DNA from: Psychrobacter sp. BI730
GTDB lineage: Bacteria > Pseudomonadota > Gammaproteobacteria > Pseudomonadales > Moraxellaceae
NCBI RefSeq assembly: GCF_013414195.1
Contig: NZ_JAATTV010000005.1
Span: 62,001 to 126,000 of the forward strand
Length of the DNA stretch: 64,000 bases
Direction of reading: 5' to 3'
Part shown: positions 31,021 through 40,506 of the stretch, one piece after another
Position numbering within the stretch: position 1 is the first letter of the stretch
How the letters are laid out: the number at the start of each line of letters is the position of its first letter
Position numbers and translations under genes: made by a program
The notes under the pieces: generated by a model
Told to the model about the DNA's origin: nothing
Database searches by the model: none
Seen by the model: only the letters and a program-made list of their open reading frames with translations

Positions 31021-32064
31021 CTATAACGTTTTTACCAGTCGCTTAAGCAGTTCAAGCGTGCTCTCTTGTTTGACCAAAGTTATCCCTTGTCCTGCCCATA
31101 AGGATTGATGTTCTGCATCCATATTCTTAGAGGCATGAGCTCGCATAGATTTGGACATGGCATTTAATTGTGGGTAGGGCGGTAGCTCGTCAGCGCTTTC
31201 AAATTGAGAAAAATCACGTAGATAATCGTTTAATAAACCACGAGCGAGCTTACCTGAGAATAATCGAGTTAAGCGCGTTTCTGAGCTGCGTCTATTGTGA
31301 CTGGCATCGAGTAAGGCATGTTTATAAGTATCATTGATACCGCATTGGTCGGTGGTCAAAAACGCCGTCCCCATTTGTGCAAGCTCAGCACCTGCCGCTT
31401 GTACTGCCTTTATATCCTGTCCCGTCATAATGCCACCTGCTGCAATCAAAGGAATATCAGTACAGGCGCGCGTTTGGGCAATCAAAGTCAATAATCCCAA
31501 TGGATCGCTTTCACTTTGCGGTAACCAACCACCGCGATGTCCACCCGCTTCGACCCCTTGTACACATACCGCATCTGCGCCAATATCTGCCCATGCTATC
31601 GCTTCTAGTGGATGATTGGCAGTGCCGATGACGCGCGTGCCGAGACCTTGCAGACGCTGAACTTGCTCAGCACTGATAATGCCAAAGGTAAAACTGGCAA
31701 CAGGCACAGGGTTGTCATAGAGCACTTGTAGCTGCTCTGCGAAGCTCTGCGCTGGGCGTTCAGGTAGTGTAAATTCGATATTATTGTCTTGGTAGTACTC
31801 ACTCAGCCAAGTGGGGATGTCGGTATCAAAGGTCGTAGATTCTTGCTCAGACAATACCATGAGATTGATCATAAAAGGTCGGTCGGTCAGCGATTTAATA
31901 GTATCAATTTGGCTGGTCAAAACATCTGGCGCCGTCATGCCAGACCCTAATGAGCCCAGCCCACCAAAATTACTCACCCTCGCTGCCAGCTCAGGTGTGG
32001 TTGCTCCTGCCATGGGTGCTTGGACGACAGGGTAGGTTAAATTCAGAGTATCAAGTAAGCTCAT
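31021..32064 (-). CDS. Nitronate monooxygenase (2-nitropropane dioxygenase family)
   Basis: The 347-residue TIM-barrel flavoprotein has the family opening YPVVQAPMAGATTPELAARVSNFGGLGSLGSG. The FMN/active-site regions are AVCVQGVEAGGHRG and IPLIAAGGIMTGQDIKAVQAAGAELAQMGTAFL. Members oxidise alkyl nitronates, often as detoxification. The C-terminal MRAHASKNMDAEHQSLWAGQG is typical. It appears to be a single gene, and its 3' end faces the racemase gene at 26 bp. Confidence 0.88.
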   Translation of the reverse strand: MSLLDTLNLTYPVVQAPMAGATTPELAARVSNFGGLGSLGSGMTAPDVLTSQIDTIKSLTDRPFMINLMVLSEQESTTFDTDIPTWLSEYYQDNNIEFTLPERPAQSFAEQLQVLYDNPVPVASFTFGIISAEQVQRLQGLGTRVIGTANHPLEAIAWADIGADAVCVQGVEAGGHRGGWLPQSESDPLGLLTLIAQTRACTDIPLIAAGGIMTGQDIKAVQAAGAELAQMGTAFLTTDQCGINDTYKHALLDASHNRRSSETRLTRLFSGKLARGLLNDYLRDFSQFESADELPPYPQLNAMSKSMRAHASKNMDAEHQSLWAGQGITLVKQESTLELLKRLVKTL

Positions 32065-32241
32065 GACTGGCTGCCTTTTTAGTAGGGTGTTTGCATGACT
32101 TACTTTAACAGAGCTGAGTACAGAGTATGTGAGATAGTGTTTATTTAGTTGCTGAATAGGGTAGTGGGTTTTGACTACGAAGTTGTAGTTAAGATAGTTG
32201 GCTATGGATTTGTAGCTAAGTAGGTATAGTTTATGAAAAGA

Positions 32242-33699
32242 CTACTCTTTAGGGTTAATAGAAGGTAGTTTATTAACAGTTTTATCGAAGATACCAATTA
32301 GAGGAGCATTATCACCATGCTTTTTATCTAATGTACTTGAAGCATTCATAGCTATAGTTTCAATAGCAGCAGCTAAAAGTTTTTCTAGTAAAGGTTCTTT
32401 GTTCTCACTATCAAGCTCTTCTATCTGAAGCTTAAAACTCTGATAGGACTTAGCCAAAGCTTCCTTATGAGCATATTCTTGTTTCAGCCTCTCCGCTTCA
32501 CTTCTTCTTTTAGAAGCAAATATCGCAAACCATATAACAGGTAAAACAACGGGTAGTCGTTGAAGTAAGAACACACCTATATCATTAAGAAAATTACGAC
32601 TAGTAAGGTTTGTCGAAAACTCAGTAAAAAATAAACTATGTATGGTCAGAAAACCTGATATAACTAAAAGAAGAAAAATAGATATAGCAAAATATTTTGA
32701 ATATTTTGCTATAGGTTCATTGAAGGAAATACTTAGATCATGGTATGCACTAGCCAATCCAGCACTTGTTGCACCAGGTATTAGACTCTCAATATTTGCT
32801 TTTATAGCTTGATACTGGTCTGTCTGAGCATTCGTCAATGAGACTAAATCATTCCTTCTCTCGTTAATTTCAAATTTGAGTCCGTTGTTTATATTGCCTT
32901 CTTCATTTGGCTCACCAAAAATTTTTCTATGAAATTCTTTTAGCTCGTCTAGTTTTTCAGATAAGTCGTCTCGAATACTTTGTGTTTCCACATTCGCTTC
33001 AATTATTAGGGCACGTGCTTCTTCAATTTTAGATTGTATTGAGCCTTCATCTACCAAAAGAGCACTATAAAAGTCTTCTATCTTAGAGTGTTGCTCGTCG
33101 ATAGATTCTTCCAAGCTTTTCAGTTTTGCCTGTAGTGAAAATTCTTCGTCTGTACCTACTAAAAACTCATCATGTAACTTTGAAATACTCTGTTTGTATC
33201 CAAGCATTTCATTATTAATATCTGAAGAAATGCTTAGCTTTTCTTGTAACTCTCTAACCAAATGATCGTTTTTATTTTTATAAGTATCTAGCTGATTTGT
33301 GATGTACTTCACATAACCATTAAAAGCAGGCTTCATAGCTTTAATTTTAGCTAAAGAATCTTGAAAATAGGGAGCAAGTTTGGAAAGCAATACATCTACT
33401 GAGTTATTAGCTGTTAGGACAGTCGCTTCAGTTTTCTTGTTGATAGCTTCCTCGATACTTGCTTTGCAGCTTACACAGTGATTTTTACATTCACTCCATA
33501 AGGTTAAAGGAACAAGCTCACTATCAATACTTTTTATAGTCTCATCTATATAAGTAATAACCTTCAATAATCGGGCAAACTCTTGAGTAGGCTCATTTGA
33601 TTCATTATCAGTATCTACTATAGGCACATCGCAAATTTTATTTGCTAACTCTTGCCACTCATTCAAAAAGCTTTCATATTCACTATTTCTATTAGCCAT
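32242..33699 (-). CDS. Coiled-coil membrane protein of unknown function (AT-rich accessory gene)
   Basis: I do not recognise this 485-residue protein. The N-terminal region includes a C-x3-C-x2-C cluster (ECKNHCVSC). Residues about 130-305 are predicted long coiled coil (DHLVRELQEKL, SEKLDELKEFHRKI). Then comes IPGATSAGLASAYHDLS, two membrane segments (about 335-360 and 373-396), a basic turn SKRRSEAERLKQEYAHKEALAKSY and a cytoplasmic tail. The long coiled coil plus two helices recalls sensor-effector membrane proteins, but no catalytic motif is seen. Lower GC than its neighbours suggests horizontal acquisition. I prefer the ATG at 33699 to the GTG at 33708. Confidence 0.8.
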   Translation of the reverse strand: MANRNSEYESFLNEWQELANKICDVPIVDTDNESNEPTQEFARLLKVITYIDETIKSIDSELVPLTLWSECKNHCVSCKASIEEAINKKTEATVLTANNSVDVLLSKLAPYFQDSLAKIKAMKPAFNGYVKYITNQLDTYKNKNDHLVRELQEKLSISSDINNEMLGYKQSISKLHDEFLVGTDEEFSLQAKLKSLEESIDEQHSKIEDFYSALLVDEGSIQSKIEEARALIIEANVETQSIRDDLSEKLDELKEFHRKIFGEPNEEGNINNGLKFEINERRNDLVSLTNAQTDQYQAIKANIESLIPGATSAGLASAYHDLSISFNEPIAKYSKYFAISIFLLLVISGFLTIHSLFFTEFSTNLTSRNFLNDIGVFLLQRLPVVLPVIWFAIFASKRRSEAERLKQEYAHKEALAKSYQSFKLQIEELDSENKEPLLEKLLAAAIETIAMNASSTLDKKHGDNAPLIGIFDKTVNKLPSINPKE

Positions 33700-33769
33700 A
33701 AAATTCACGCTTATTGAAGCATATAAATGAATATGATATTAGCATACTAAAGTTCATATATTAATTTAA

Positions 33770-33856
33770 GTTCTTAGAGTTTTTGACGAAACAAAAAAAG
33801 AGCCAGTCCTCCAAGCCATCGAAAAGATGACTAAGAAAATTGACCCATTCTTATAA
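33770..33856 (+). pseudogene. Possible C-terminal gene remnant
   Basis: A short plus-strand frame with no start reads VFDETKKEPVLQAIEKM, continues into basic residues and ends with a stop at 33854-33856. The composition looks protein-like, with higher codon-third GC than the flanks. It may be the tail of a gene lost when the adjacent AT-rich gene arrived. Support is weak. Confidence 0.25.
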
Positions 33857-33878
33857 TATTACTTTTTAACTTTAGCTA

Positions 33879-34256
33879 TTAGTTCAACTGCAACGACCCT
33901 TTCGCATTCATCAGTAGCTCAACCACATCATCACCACTAATTACTTCAAAGCGCTTGTCGATATCTGACTCTTCTACACCGTTGTGTTTCATGCAAGCGC
34001 CGCAGACCAATACTTGACCACCTTTTTCGATAAAGGCTTCTAGTAACTCACCAGCTGGCTCAAACGGATCGCCGATATCTACATTGTCTAGCGCGTTTGG
34101 TTTTGCCAGATGTACGGCATCCACCATTAATATCACAGTAGCAGAATGGCCTTTTTTCAGTGCCACGCCTGCCATGGTAAACGCTAAAGTAATTTTGCTT
34201 GGGTTTGACTCGCTATTATCAAATAACGTACCGACATAATTTGTTGTATTAGCCAT
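33879..34256 (-). CDS. DsrE family protein
   Basis: The 125-residue protein fits the DsrE/YchN-like fold. It has a start with a beta strand (YVGTLFDN), SKITLAFTMAGVALKKGHSATVILMVDAVHLA and a conserved loop with Cys, GGQVLVCGACMKHNGV. DsrE proteins take part in sulfur transfer or bind small ligands as oligomers; the partner here is unknown. AAGGAGAATAAT directly precedes the ATG. No tusABC or dsr genes are nearby. Confidence 0.85.
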   Translation of the reverse strand: MANTTNYVGTLFDNSESNPSKITLAFTMAGVALKKGHSATVILMVDAVHLAKPNALDNVDIGDPFEPAGELLEAFIEKGGQVLVCGACMKHNGVEESDIDKRFEVISGDDVVELLMNAKGSLQLN

Positions 34257-34433
34257 ATTATTCTCCTTATAAGACTATATTTGTTTTGTCTGAGTATGTA
34301 CTCACCACTATCCTAACATTTATTATATGTATTTATATAATGAGTTGTTATGGAATAGTAGCTATAAGGTTGCTTGCTCGTACTATCTGTTGAATAAATT
34401 AAAAGTAATAGATTTCTAGCTTATAAAGTTAAG

Positions 34434-34985
34434 TCAGTCAGCTGTATCGACAGGCGGCCACGGACGATCAGCATCACTTTTGATCCACTCAGCTACGTAA
34501 CCCGTTGGCGGTAGATCCCAGTCAGATTGACCCAACGCAGCCAGTACTTGTGCCGTGTCGATCACTCTACCACCTTTGGTCACACCGGTACGCAGTAGTC
34601 CAGATGAGCAGGGCTGTCCTTTAACCCACATTGATTGCTCAATGTACAGCCAGCGCGCGTCGATACCGACGATTTTGGTCTTGAGCGTGACTTTTTGAAA
34701 GGCGCGAATACGCTTACGGTATTGAATAGTGCTGCCAGCGATGACCAAACCCCAGCGTTGTTTTAACAACTGCTTGCCAAGACCAGTCCGTACTGCAAAG
34801 TCCATACGACCCAAATCATATAGCGTAAATACGCGGCCGTTATTCATCTCCAAAAAATTATCTATATCGGATAAGCGGCAGCGAAACTGAATCTCACTGG
34901 TGTCCTTAAACGTCAGTGTGTCGCCCTTTTTTGCTTTTAGGGCAGCATGAGCGATGGTGTTAGCATAACGGATAAATGGGTACAT
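34434..34985 (-). CDS. Thioesterase-like protein (hot-dog fold, 4HBT/THEM6-like)
   Basis: The 183-residue protein has a hot-dog fold pattern: FRCRLSDIDNFLEMNNGRVFTLYDLGRMDFAVRTGL, then TIQYRKRIRAFQKVTLKTKIVGIDARWLYIEQSMWV. The Asp in the first segment occupies the usual active-site region of acyl-CoA thioesterases. The substrate is unknown. It is followed 50 bp away by the alpha/beta hydrolase gene on the same strand, suggesting co-transcription. Confidence 0.8.
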   Translation of the reverse strand: MYPFIRYANTIAHAALKAKKGDTLTFKDTSEIQFRCRLSDIDNFLEMNNGRVFTLYDLGRMDFAVRTGLGKQLLKQRWGLVIAGSTIQYRKRIRAFQKVTLKTKIVGIDARWLYIEQSMWVKGQPCSSGLLRTGVTKGGRVIDTAQVLAALGQSDWDLPPTGYVAEWIKSDADRPWPPVDTAD

Positions 34986-35035
34986 AAAACACTCTCAAAA
35001 GGTTATAAACGTTGGCGTTATTATTTTGTCATTGA

Positions 35036-36133
35036 TTACTTATTGTCAGAGATTAGATCCTGAGAAGGTTCGCTAATAGAAGCCACACCAATCCAATTAA
35101 AATAATCGCTGACAGTTTCAGGTATCCAGTTAATATCGAATTTTGAAGTCTTGGACTCTTTATCATTGGTGACAGACGATTTGCTTTTGGACTGCCCATT
35201 GTCTGAGCGATAACGCAGATAGCCAATATGTCCGCCGTGGTCAGTATCTAAGATAGTGACACTCTCAGAGACATCATTTGGCGTAGCAGTGAAGCCAATA
35301 AAAGGATCGTCTTTTGCACTGATTAATAGCAGAGGATGAGTGACGTTGCGCAAATACGGCATGGCGGATGCAGTATGGTAATAGTCGTTTTTGGAGCGAT
35401 AGCCGTGACGCGGTGCAGTAAAGATATCATCGAAATCACTGATACGATTGGCAGCTTTGATAGAGTTGATTTCATCTTGCGTAAGATCGTTTGCCAATGC
35501 TTTTTTGATAATTGGGTTAAGCAGATAAGGCGTATAGATACGATGACTCAAGAAGCTATGCATAGTAATGGCAGCTGAGGACATATCGACTGGCGCGGAG
35601 ATAACCACTGCACCTTTACAAAGGACTTTGTCCTCATATTCGCCCATATATTTGGCCAGTGCATTGCCACCTAATGAGACACCAACCGCATAGATATTGG
35701 CATACTGCTCACGCAAATTCTGTAGCGCATGATGCACCTCGTCAGTGTCGCCTGCATTATAAAATACTGTGCCACTAGCAGGAATACCGCCGCAACTGCG
35801 GAAATGTGCCACCACAAAATGCCAGCCTTGCGCGTGCATTTGGTACGCCAGTGCGCGCGCATAATGACTGTCACTACTACCTTCCATGCCGTGGAAGAGA
35901 ACAATCAATGGGGTTTGCTCAAGCTCGCCGTTTTTTGATGCTTCTACAGGGTGCGCATCATAGAAGTCATAGGCAATATCGCTCTCATCTAACGAGTCTT
36001 TTTCGACCACACGGCGGTAGGTCGGTGCTTTTGGTGCAAAAAACTTGGGCAATATGCTTTGCAGATGTGGATTGGTCAGCCAAAATGGTGGCTTAAAGGG
36101 TGTTGGAGAAAAAGGTTTGGTTGAAGTTGGCAT
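35036..36133 (-). CDS. YheT-family alpha/beta hydrolase
   Basis: The 365-residue protein follows the YheT/ABHD1-3 family. It begins with FKPPFWLTNPHLQSILPKF, has the oxyanion segment LIVLFHGMEGSSDSHYAR and RSCGGI, the nucleophile elbow GVSLGGNAL, a late Asp region SAKDDPFIG and the catalytic His near DTDHGGHIGYL. Members are lipid or ester hydrolases; no substrate can be named. An Asn/Ser/Lys-rich loop near residues 305-325 looks like an insertion. It is probably co-transcribed with the downstream thioesterase-like gene. Confidence 0.86.
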   Translation of the reverse strand: MPTSTKPFSPTPFKPPFWLTNPHLQSILPKFFAPKAPTYRRVVEKDSLDESDIAYDFYDAHPVEASKNGELEQTPLIVLFHGMEGSSDSHYARALAYQMHAQGWHFVVAHFRSCGGIPASGTVFYNAGDTDEVHHALQNLREQYANIYAVGVSLGGNALAKYMGEYEDKVLCKGAVVISAPVDMSSAAITMHSFLSHRIYTPYLLNPIIKKALANDLTQDEINSIKAANRISDFDDIFTAPRHGYRSKNDYYHTASAMPYLRNVTHPLLLISAKDDPFIGFTATPNDVSESVTILDTDHGGHIGYLRYRSDNGQSKSKSSVTNDKESKTSKFDINWIPETVSDYFNWIGVASISEPSQDLISDNK

Positions 36134-36335
36134 ATATTGGTCTTATTTAATGATCGTGAAAAAACAAATAGAGTAGTGTGATAAGGGTTTTTTATCATAA
36201 CGCCAGTACCTGTGAAAACCAATAATTTTCAGTGAACGCATGATTACTGAAAAGCAGTTACTGAAAAATCTAACAAATAAATATATTGAAAAGAGAACTA
36301 TCTGAAACGGCCGATAAGTAGTTAGTCAGAATTTT

Positions 36336-36938
36336 TTAGTCTTCTGAATTGTTCAATACTCGACCATCCATCGCAAGTCGCGCTTTTAAATTTTCGACAT
36401 CTGCTTTAGCGAGTGTGGCGGTTAAGGTCACTTGCTTACTATAGGCAACATCGTCGATATGACCGCCAAGGCTCTCTATCATATAGCGGCATTGCGCTTC
36501 AGTCGCAAATTCTGCCAGTATCTGAATCTGGGTCATCGGTACATAAGGGTTTAGTATCATCTCGTCGACGGCCGCTTGAGCAGAGCCCGCGTAAGCACGA
36601 GTGAGACCGCCAGCACCCAATTTGATACCACCGAAGTAACGTACTACGACGATAATCACATTGCCGATCGACTTATGCTGAAGGACATTTAATATTGGCC
36701 TGCCTGCCGTACCACTTGGCTCGCCATCATCATCAAAACCAGCACTAGTGGTATTATCTGGATCACCGATGATGTATGCCCAACAAAAATGCCGTGCATC
36801 GGCATATTGCTCGCGAAGTTGTTCCACGTGAAACATTGCTTGCTCGCGAGAGGTCACCGGATAGGCATAAGCAATAAACTCAGATTTTTTAATTTCGAGT
36901 CGCGTGGTAACGGCACGTTTTAGCGTTTGATAGCTCAT
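36336..36938 (-). CDS. IMPACT/YigZ family protein
   Basis: The 200-residue protein has the YigZ pattern: KKSEFIAYAYPVTS, then DARHFCWAYIIGD, DDGEPSGTAGRPIL and VVRYFGGIKLGAGGLTRAYAGSA. These proteins are related to eukaryotic IMPACT and share an elongation-factor-like fold; the bacterial role is unclear. A parS-type site lies within the gene at 36820-36835. Confidence 0.92.
   Translation of the reverse strand: MSYQTLKRAVTTRLEIKKSEFIAYAYPVTSREQAMFHVEQLREQYADARHFCWAYIIGDPDNTTSAGFDDDGEPSGTAGRPILNVLQHKSIGNVIIVVVRYFGGIKLGAGGLTRAYAGSAQAAVDEMILNPYVPMTQIQILAEFATEAQCRYMIESLGGHIDDVAYSKQVTLTATLAKADVENLKARLAMDGRVLNNSED
36820..36835. promoter_or_regulatory. parS: parS site inside the IMPACT-family gene
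   Basis: TGTTCCACGTGAAACA has one mismatch to the parS consensus. It is about 26 kb from oriC. Confidence 0.65.
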
Positions 36939-37134
36939 ATTTCATCAGGCTTAGGTTGGATATGTTAAACTGGTCTGACTTTCACTGGCTTTGTATTGGG
37001 CACAGTGTTCATTTAATTTTTCATTATAGTACCATTTCTAACCATCGAAGATAATGAGCCGCTCACGGCTGAGTGCTGGCGTCGTTAATTTCTGATTTAG
37101 GGCTGGTATAATAAAACCGATGGTAGTAAATAGT

Positions 37135-37839
37135 ATGCGTTTAGATAAATTCATTAGTAAAGCCACCGAGCTGTCGCGTAAAGAGTCAAAAAAGATCATG
37201 CACGCCGGCGAAATCACCGTAAACGATCAAGTAGTCAAAGATCCTGGCCTACATGTCGATGTGGTCAATGATGATGTGATGTGGGCAGGCGAGCCGTTGT
37301 CGGTCGCTGCGGGTAATCGCTATATCTTATTGTATAAGCCTGAAGGCTTCGAGTGCACGCTAAAAGTTAAAGAATATCCAATCGTCACTGAACTGATTGC
37401 TGTACCAGAATTGGGCAGCTTGCGTATCGCTGGGCGTCTCGATGTCGATACCACTGGCGCATTGCTGATGAGTGATGATGGCGGCTGGCTGCACCGTGTC
37501 ACTAGTCCTAAGCACGAGCATGCAAAGGTGTACGAGCTGACTTTGGCAGATGCAATGGATAGTGATGCACAAGAAAAAGCCGTTAAGAAAGTGGCTGAAG
37601 GCATCTTGCTTGAAGGGGATTACGAGCCAACCAAGCCTGCTGTTCTTGAGTTCATTGATGAAAAACATGCACGTCTGACATTAGAGCAGGGCAAATACCA
37701 TCAGGTCAAACGTATGATGGGTTACTTCGGTAATCGAGTCACTGAGCTGCACCGCGCCAGTATCGGTCATATCAATCTAGAAGGCCTAGAAAAAGGCGAT
37801 AGCCGTTTCTTAACGCCAGAAGAAGTTGCCAAGTTTTAA
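37135..37839 (+). CDS. rsuA: Pseudouridine synthase, RsuA type (16S rRNA)
   Basis: The protein begins MRLDKFISKATELSRKESKKIM, an S4 RNA-binding domain. The RsuA/RluB/E/F catalytic domain follows, with GRLDVDTTGALLM carrying the catalytic Asp and GKYHQVKRMMGYFGNRV near the end. RsuA makes pseudouridine 516 in 16S rRNA. An ATG at 37120 would add MVVNS, but a TATAAT box at 37107-37112 would start transcription near 37119, so the ATG at 37135 is better supported. RsuA is the closest match by length (about 235) and motifs. Confidence 0.88.
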   Translation: MRLDKFISKATELSRKESKKIMHAGEITVNDQVVKDPGLHVDVVNDDVMWAGEPLSVAAGNRYILLYKPEGFECTLKVKEYPIVTELIAVPELGSLRIAGRLDVDTTGALLMSDDGGWLHRVTSPKHEHAKVYELTLADAMDSDAQEKAVKKVAEGILLEGDYEPTKPAVLEFIDEKHARLTLEQGKYHQVKRMMGYFGNRVTELHRASIGHINLEGLEKGDSRFLTPEEVAKF

Positions 37840-38096
37840 GAAATAAGCACTGAAACTATTAAGCTTTGGCATTAGTATTTGTCTTGAAATTACCGTTTTA
37901 AACCCATTAGCAGCCGCTACCCAGTGTGCTGCTTTTTGCGGTCTGCTATATTGTATTTATGTCTACTACCTACCTGTGTTGCCTATCTCTTAAAGCTAAG
38001 TAGCAGTTTTGCGATATTTGCAATTTATTGCTTTGCAAAACTATCCCATATGCTACAGTCTTTTTTATCTATATTTTTATGACAGACAACCCTTAA

Positions 38097-38167
38097 ACCA
38101 ATTCCAAGGATCTGACTAATCAGAAAATAGTTGCTACCTTTCAGTTAGTAATAGCTTTGGAATTGGT
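38097..38167. repeat. Inverted repeat in the leader of the DsbC-like gene
   Basis: Perfect 11-bp arms ACCAATTCCAA (38097-38107) and TTGGAATTGGT (38157-38167) enclose 49 bases, including the hairpin TCTGA-ctaa-TCAGA. It ends 48 bp before the GTG start. It may form a branched leader RNA or bind a protein. It lies in the 376-bp gap after rsuA, which otherwise shows nothing. Confidence 0.6.
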
Positions 38168-38215
38168 CTTAATATCGAAAATCGTCATTATTAAAAGCCA
38201 GATAGGAATCTCTCT

Positions 38216-39280
38216 GTGACATTACCTGTATTAAAGTCTGCTAGCCTAATCAGTGTCATACTATTAGCAACCACTGCTTGTGCTCAGCCAAGTTCAGCGG
38301 ATGCCAACAGTAATAACGTAACGCAAAGCACTACAAATTCGCAAGCAACTCAGACAGTGAGTGCGACTGTCGATAAGCGCTTGCGCCAAGTACTGACCCA
38401 AGCAGGCATCAAAACACAGATTACTTCTATTGTGCCATCCAAACTGCCCAATATGTATCAAGTGAATTTGGCTGGACAACTGCCGCTGCACATCACCGAA
38501 GATGGTCGTTACGTCATACAAGGTGAGCTACAGAAAAACCCAAGCAAACGGGTAGTGACCAAAACACCAGTACGTAGCACGAGTGCGCAGGTAGGCGAAC
38601 CTGTCAGTGCTTCAGTCAAGTCTGACATGCTAGCAAATATGGCTGCGCTTAAGAACATGAGCGCGAAAACACCGTTCTTTTATACCGCAGTACCGGGTGT
38701 TATCTGGGGTGCAACGCTAGAAGGGGTGCCGTTTTTACTATCAGATGATGCGCAGTATATTACCGATGGCGAAATATCAGTCATCGAAAATGGTCAATTT
38801 ATCGGCCTCGATGAAAACTTTGAAAAACGCAAAAACCAGTCTGTGTTTGCGTCATTGGACAAAAGCCAACTGATTACTTATCCAGCAACCACTACTGAGA
38901 GAGCCGTTATCTATGTGGCGGATGATGTGAACTGCCCTTACTGCCGCCGCTTGCATCAGCAAGTGCCATCACTCAATGCGAAAGGTGTGACAGTCAATGT
39001 CATCGGCTATCCGATATATGAGGCGTCACCGAAGCAGATGCGTGGTATCTGGTGCCAAGCGGATGCAGACAGTCGTCGTCAGGCATTTGACAGGGCAATG
39101 CTACAGGGTGAAATGACACCTGCATCAGCAAGTTGTACAGTTGACCATGTGACACCCAATCGTGAAAAAGCAGCTGGACTTGCGGTGATGGCGACGCCTG
39201 CCATCTACCGTGAAGATGGCGTACTATATCAGGCGAGTTTTGAGAGTCCAGAATTTCTAGAATTCTTGGGCGTTGAATAA
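38216..39280 (+). CDS. DsbC-like thiol:disulfide interchange protein
   Basis: The 354-residue protein starts at a GTG with TAGGA upstream. It has a signal peptide (LPVLKSASLISVILLATTACAQ) that may be a lipoprotein signal with Cys21. A DsbC-type N-terminal dimerisation-like region shows the paired KLPNMYQVNLAGQLPLHITEDGRYVIQGEL pattern twice in variant form. The C-terminal thioredoxin fold has the redox motif DDVNCPYCRRLH and the cis-Pro in MATPAIY. It would isomerise or reduce disulfides in the periplasm. At 354 residues it is about 115 longer than E. coli DsbC because the N-terminal region appears duplicated. Confidence 0.85.
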   Translation: MTLPVLKSASLISVILLATTACAQPSSADANSNNVTQSTTNSQATQTVSATVDKRLRQVLTQAGIKTQITSIVPSKLPNMYQVNLAGQLPLHITEDGRYVIQGELQKNPSKRVVTKTPVRSTSAQVGEPVSASVKSDMLANMAALKNMSAKTPFFYTAVPGVIWGATLEGVPFLLSDDAQYITDGEISVIENGQFIGLDENFEKRKNQSVFASLDKSQLITYPATTTERAVIYVADDVNCPYCRRLHQQVPSLNAKGVTVNVIGYPIYEASPKQMRGIWCQADADSRRQAFDRAMLQGEMTPASASCTVDHVTPNREKAAGLAVMATPAIYREDGVLYQASFESPEFLEFLGVE

Positions 39281-39345
39281 TCGACTGGTATGGTTAAGTG
39301 TTTCAATAATTCAAAACTTTAAGGTATTGGACTGCTAAACAACGT

Positions 39346-39386
39346 AAAAAGACCGCCTTATGAATCAGTTCATAAGGCGGTTTTTA
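39346..39386. terminator. Terminator between the DsbC-like and DUF2939 genes
   Basis: The hairpin has 13-bp arms ACCGCCTTATGAA and TTCATAAGGCGGT around TCAG, flanked by A- and T-runs. It serves both convergent genes. Confidence 0.93.
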
Positions 39387-39433
39387 TGGTTCTATTCAGA
39401 CATTTTTGCATCTCAAAAGCTGTCTTAAATAAT

Positions 39434-40084
39434 TTATGGTAAGACGATATCAACGATTTTCCAATTGATAAGTCCTTCACGCTGCATCTCGATAGTGAGA
39501 GGATAGCCTTTTACCTGACCACTGATACTAAAGCAATTGATACCGCAGTAGCTAAGCGTTGGCTTTTCGCTGTCATTGCCTTGGGCGACTTGCTGCTCAA
39601 GTTCTGCCGCTTGTTTTTTCATGACTTGCTGCATTTGACTTTTGACCACGGCATCGACATCACCGCGCTGAATGATTAAGCTCTGAATTAGGTTTTTCAA
39701 GTCAACTTGATCGCTAGCGATGGCCCATGCTGCGGCTAGCTCTTTGGTTGCTGTATTGGCTTGACCTTGGGTATTAATCACCTTTTCGATATTCTGCGGA
39801 GTGATAGCACCTTCAACTGCCTGCGCGATAAAACCATTCGCGGCTTGGGTCAACGGCTCACCGCCCAATTCAGAAATTAGTGGATACTTAGTCATTGTCG
39901 TCGCAAATTGGCTGGTTAGCTGATTTTGGACGCTTGGTCGCACTTGCTCATAATCAATAGCCGCTGCGATAGTGGCACCGTCTTTATCATCATAAGCGTT
40001 TTTGAGCTGATAAGCGCTGTAATAAGGCGAGCCTGCATACACTGCTACCGCAATGATGATTAATAGAATAACCAGCTTTTTCAT
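39434..40084 (-). CDS. DUF2939 family protein
   Basis: From the ATG at 40084 this gives 216 residues. It begins MKKLVILLIIIAVAVYAGSPYYSAYQLKNAYDDKD, a signal anchor followed by the conserved DUF2939 opening. It is Gln/Ala-rich in the middle and ends with NWKIVDIVLP. The protein is probably periplasmic or anchored in the inner membrane. An upstream start at 40252 is possible, but AAGG upstream and the typical opening favour 40084. Function is unknown. Confidence 0.8.
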   Translation of the reverse strand: MKKLVILLIIIAVAVYAGSPYYSAYQLKNAYDDKDGATIAAAIDYEQVRPSVQNQLTSQFATTMTKYPLISELGGEPLTQAANGFIAQAVEGAITPQNIEKVINTQGQANTATKELAAAWAIASDQVDLKNLIQSLIIQRGDVDAVVKSQMQQVMKKQAAELEQQVAQGNDSEKPTLSYCGINCFSISGQVKGYPLTIEMQREGLINWKIVDIVLP

Positions 40085-40385
40085 AAGACTTGATACCTTG
40101 TCGCAAGCGTCATCACTATGAGTATAAATGACCGTAGATGTGGCGGTAAATATTAGCACGACTGGGCACCGCTCAGGTACGAAAAGCTTTGCAGTAACCT
40201 TAATGAATCGTTTGGCTTTTGCCGCAGCGATGCCAACTGCTAATTTCATCATTTAAGAGCTTGATAAATCAGCAGACCATCTCCATAAATAGCGCAAACT
40301 TTTTATAATTGATTTGGCTAAGCAGCCTTCACCGTATTTGTTGGTTAAGTCTAAGCATTATGGTTCTATAGCATATGATTTGTAA

Positions 40386-40401
40386 TGTTTCATGTGAAAC
40401 G
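40386..40401. promoter_or_regulatory. Weak parS-like site upstream of dnaJ
   Basis: TGTTTCATGTGAAACG differs from the parS consensus at two positions and lies about 100 bp upstream of dnaJ. Confidence 0.45.
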
Positions 40402-40506
40402 TTATACATATCCGATAGCTAAGAGTCATGAATAAGATTAAGACAATTATCAACTGAGCTGATGATTTGACGAGCCGGTGTGGCTGTAAAGACGATAGGA
40501 GAGAGC

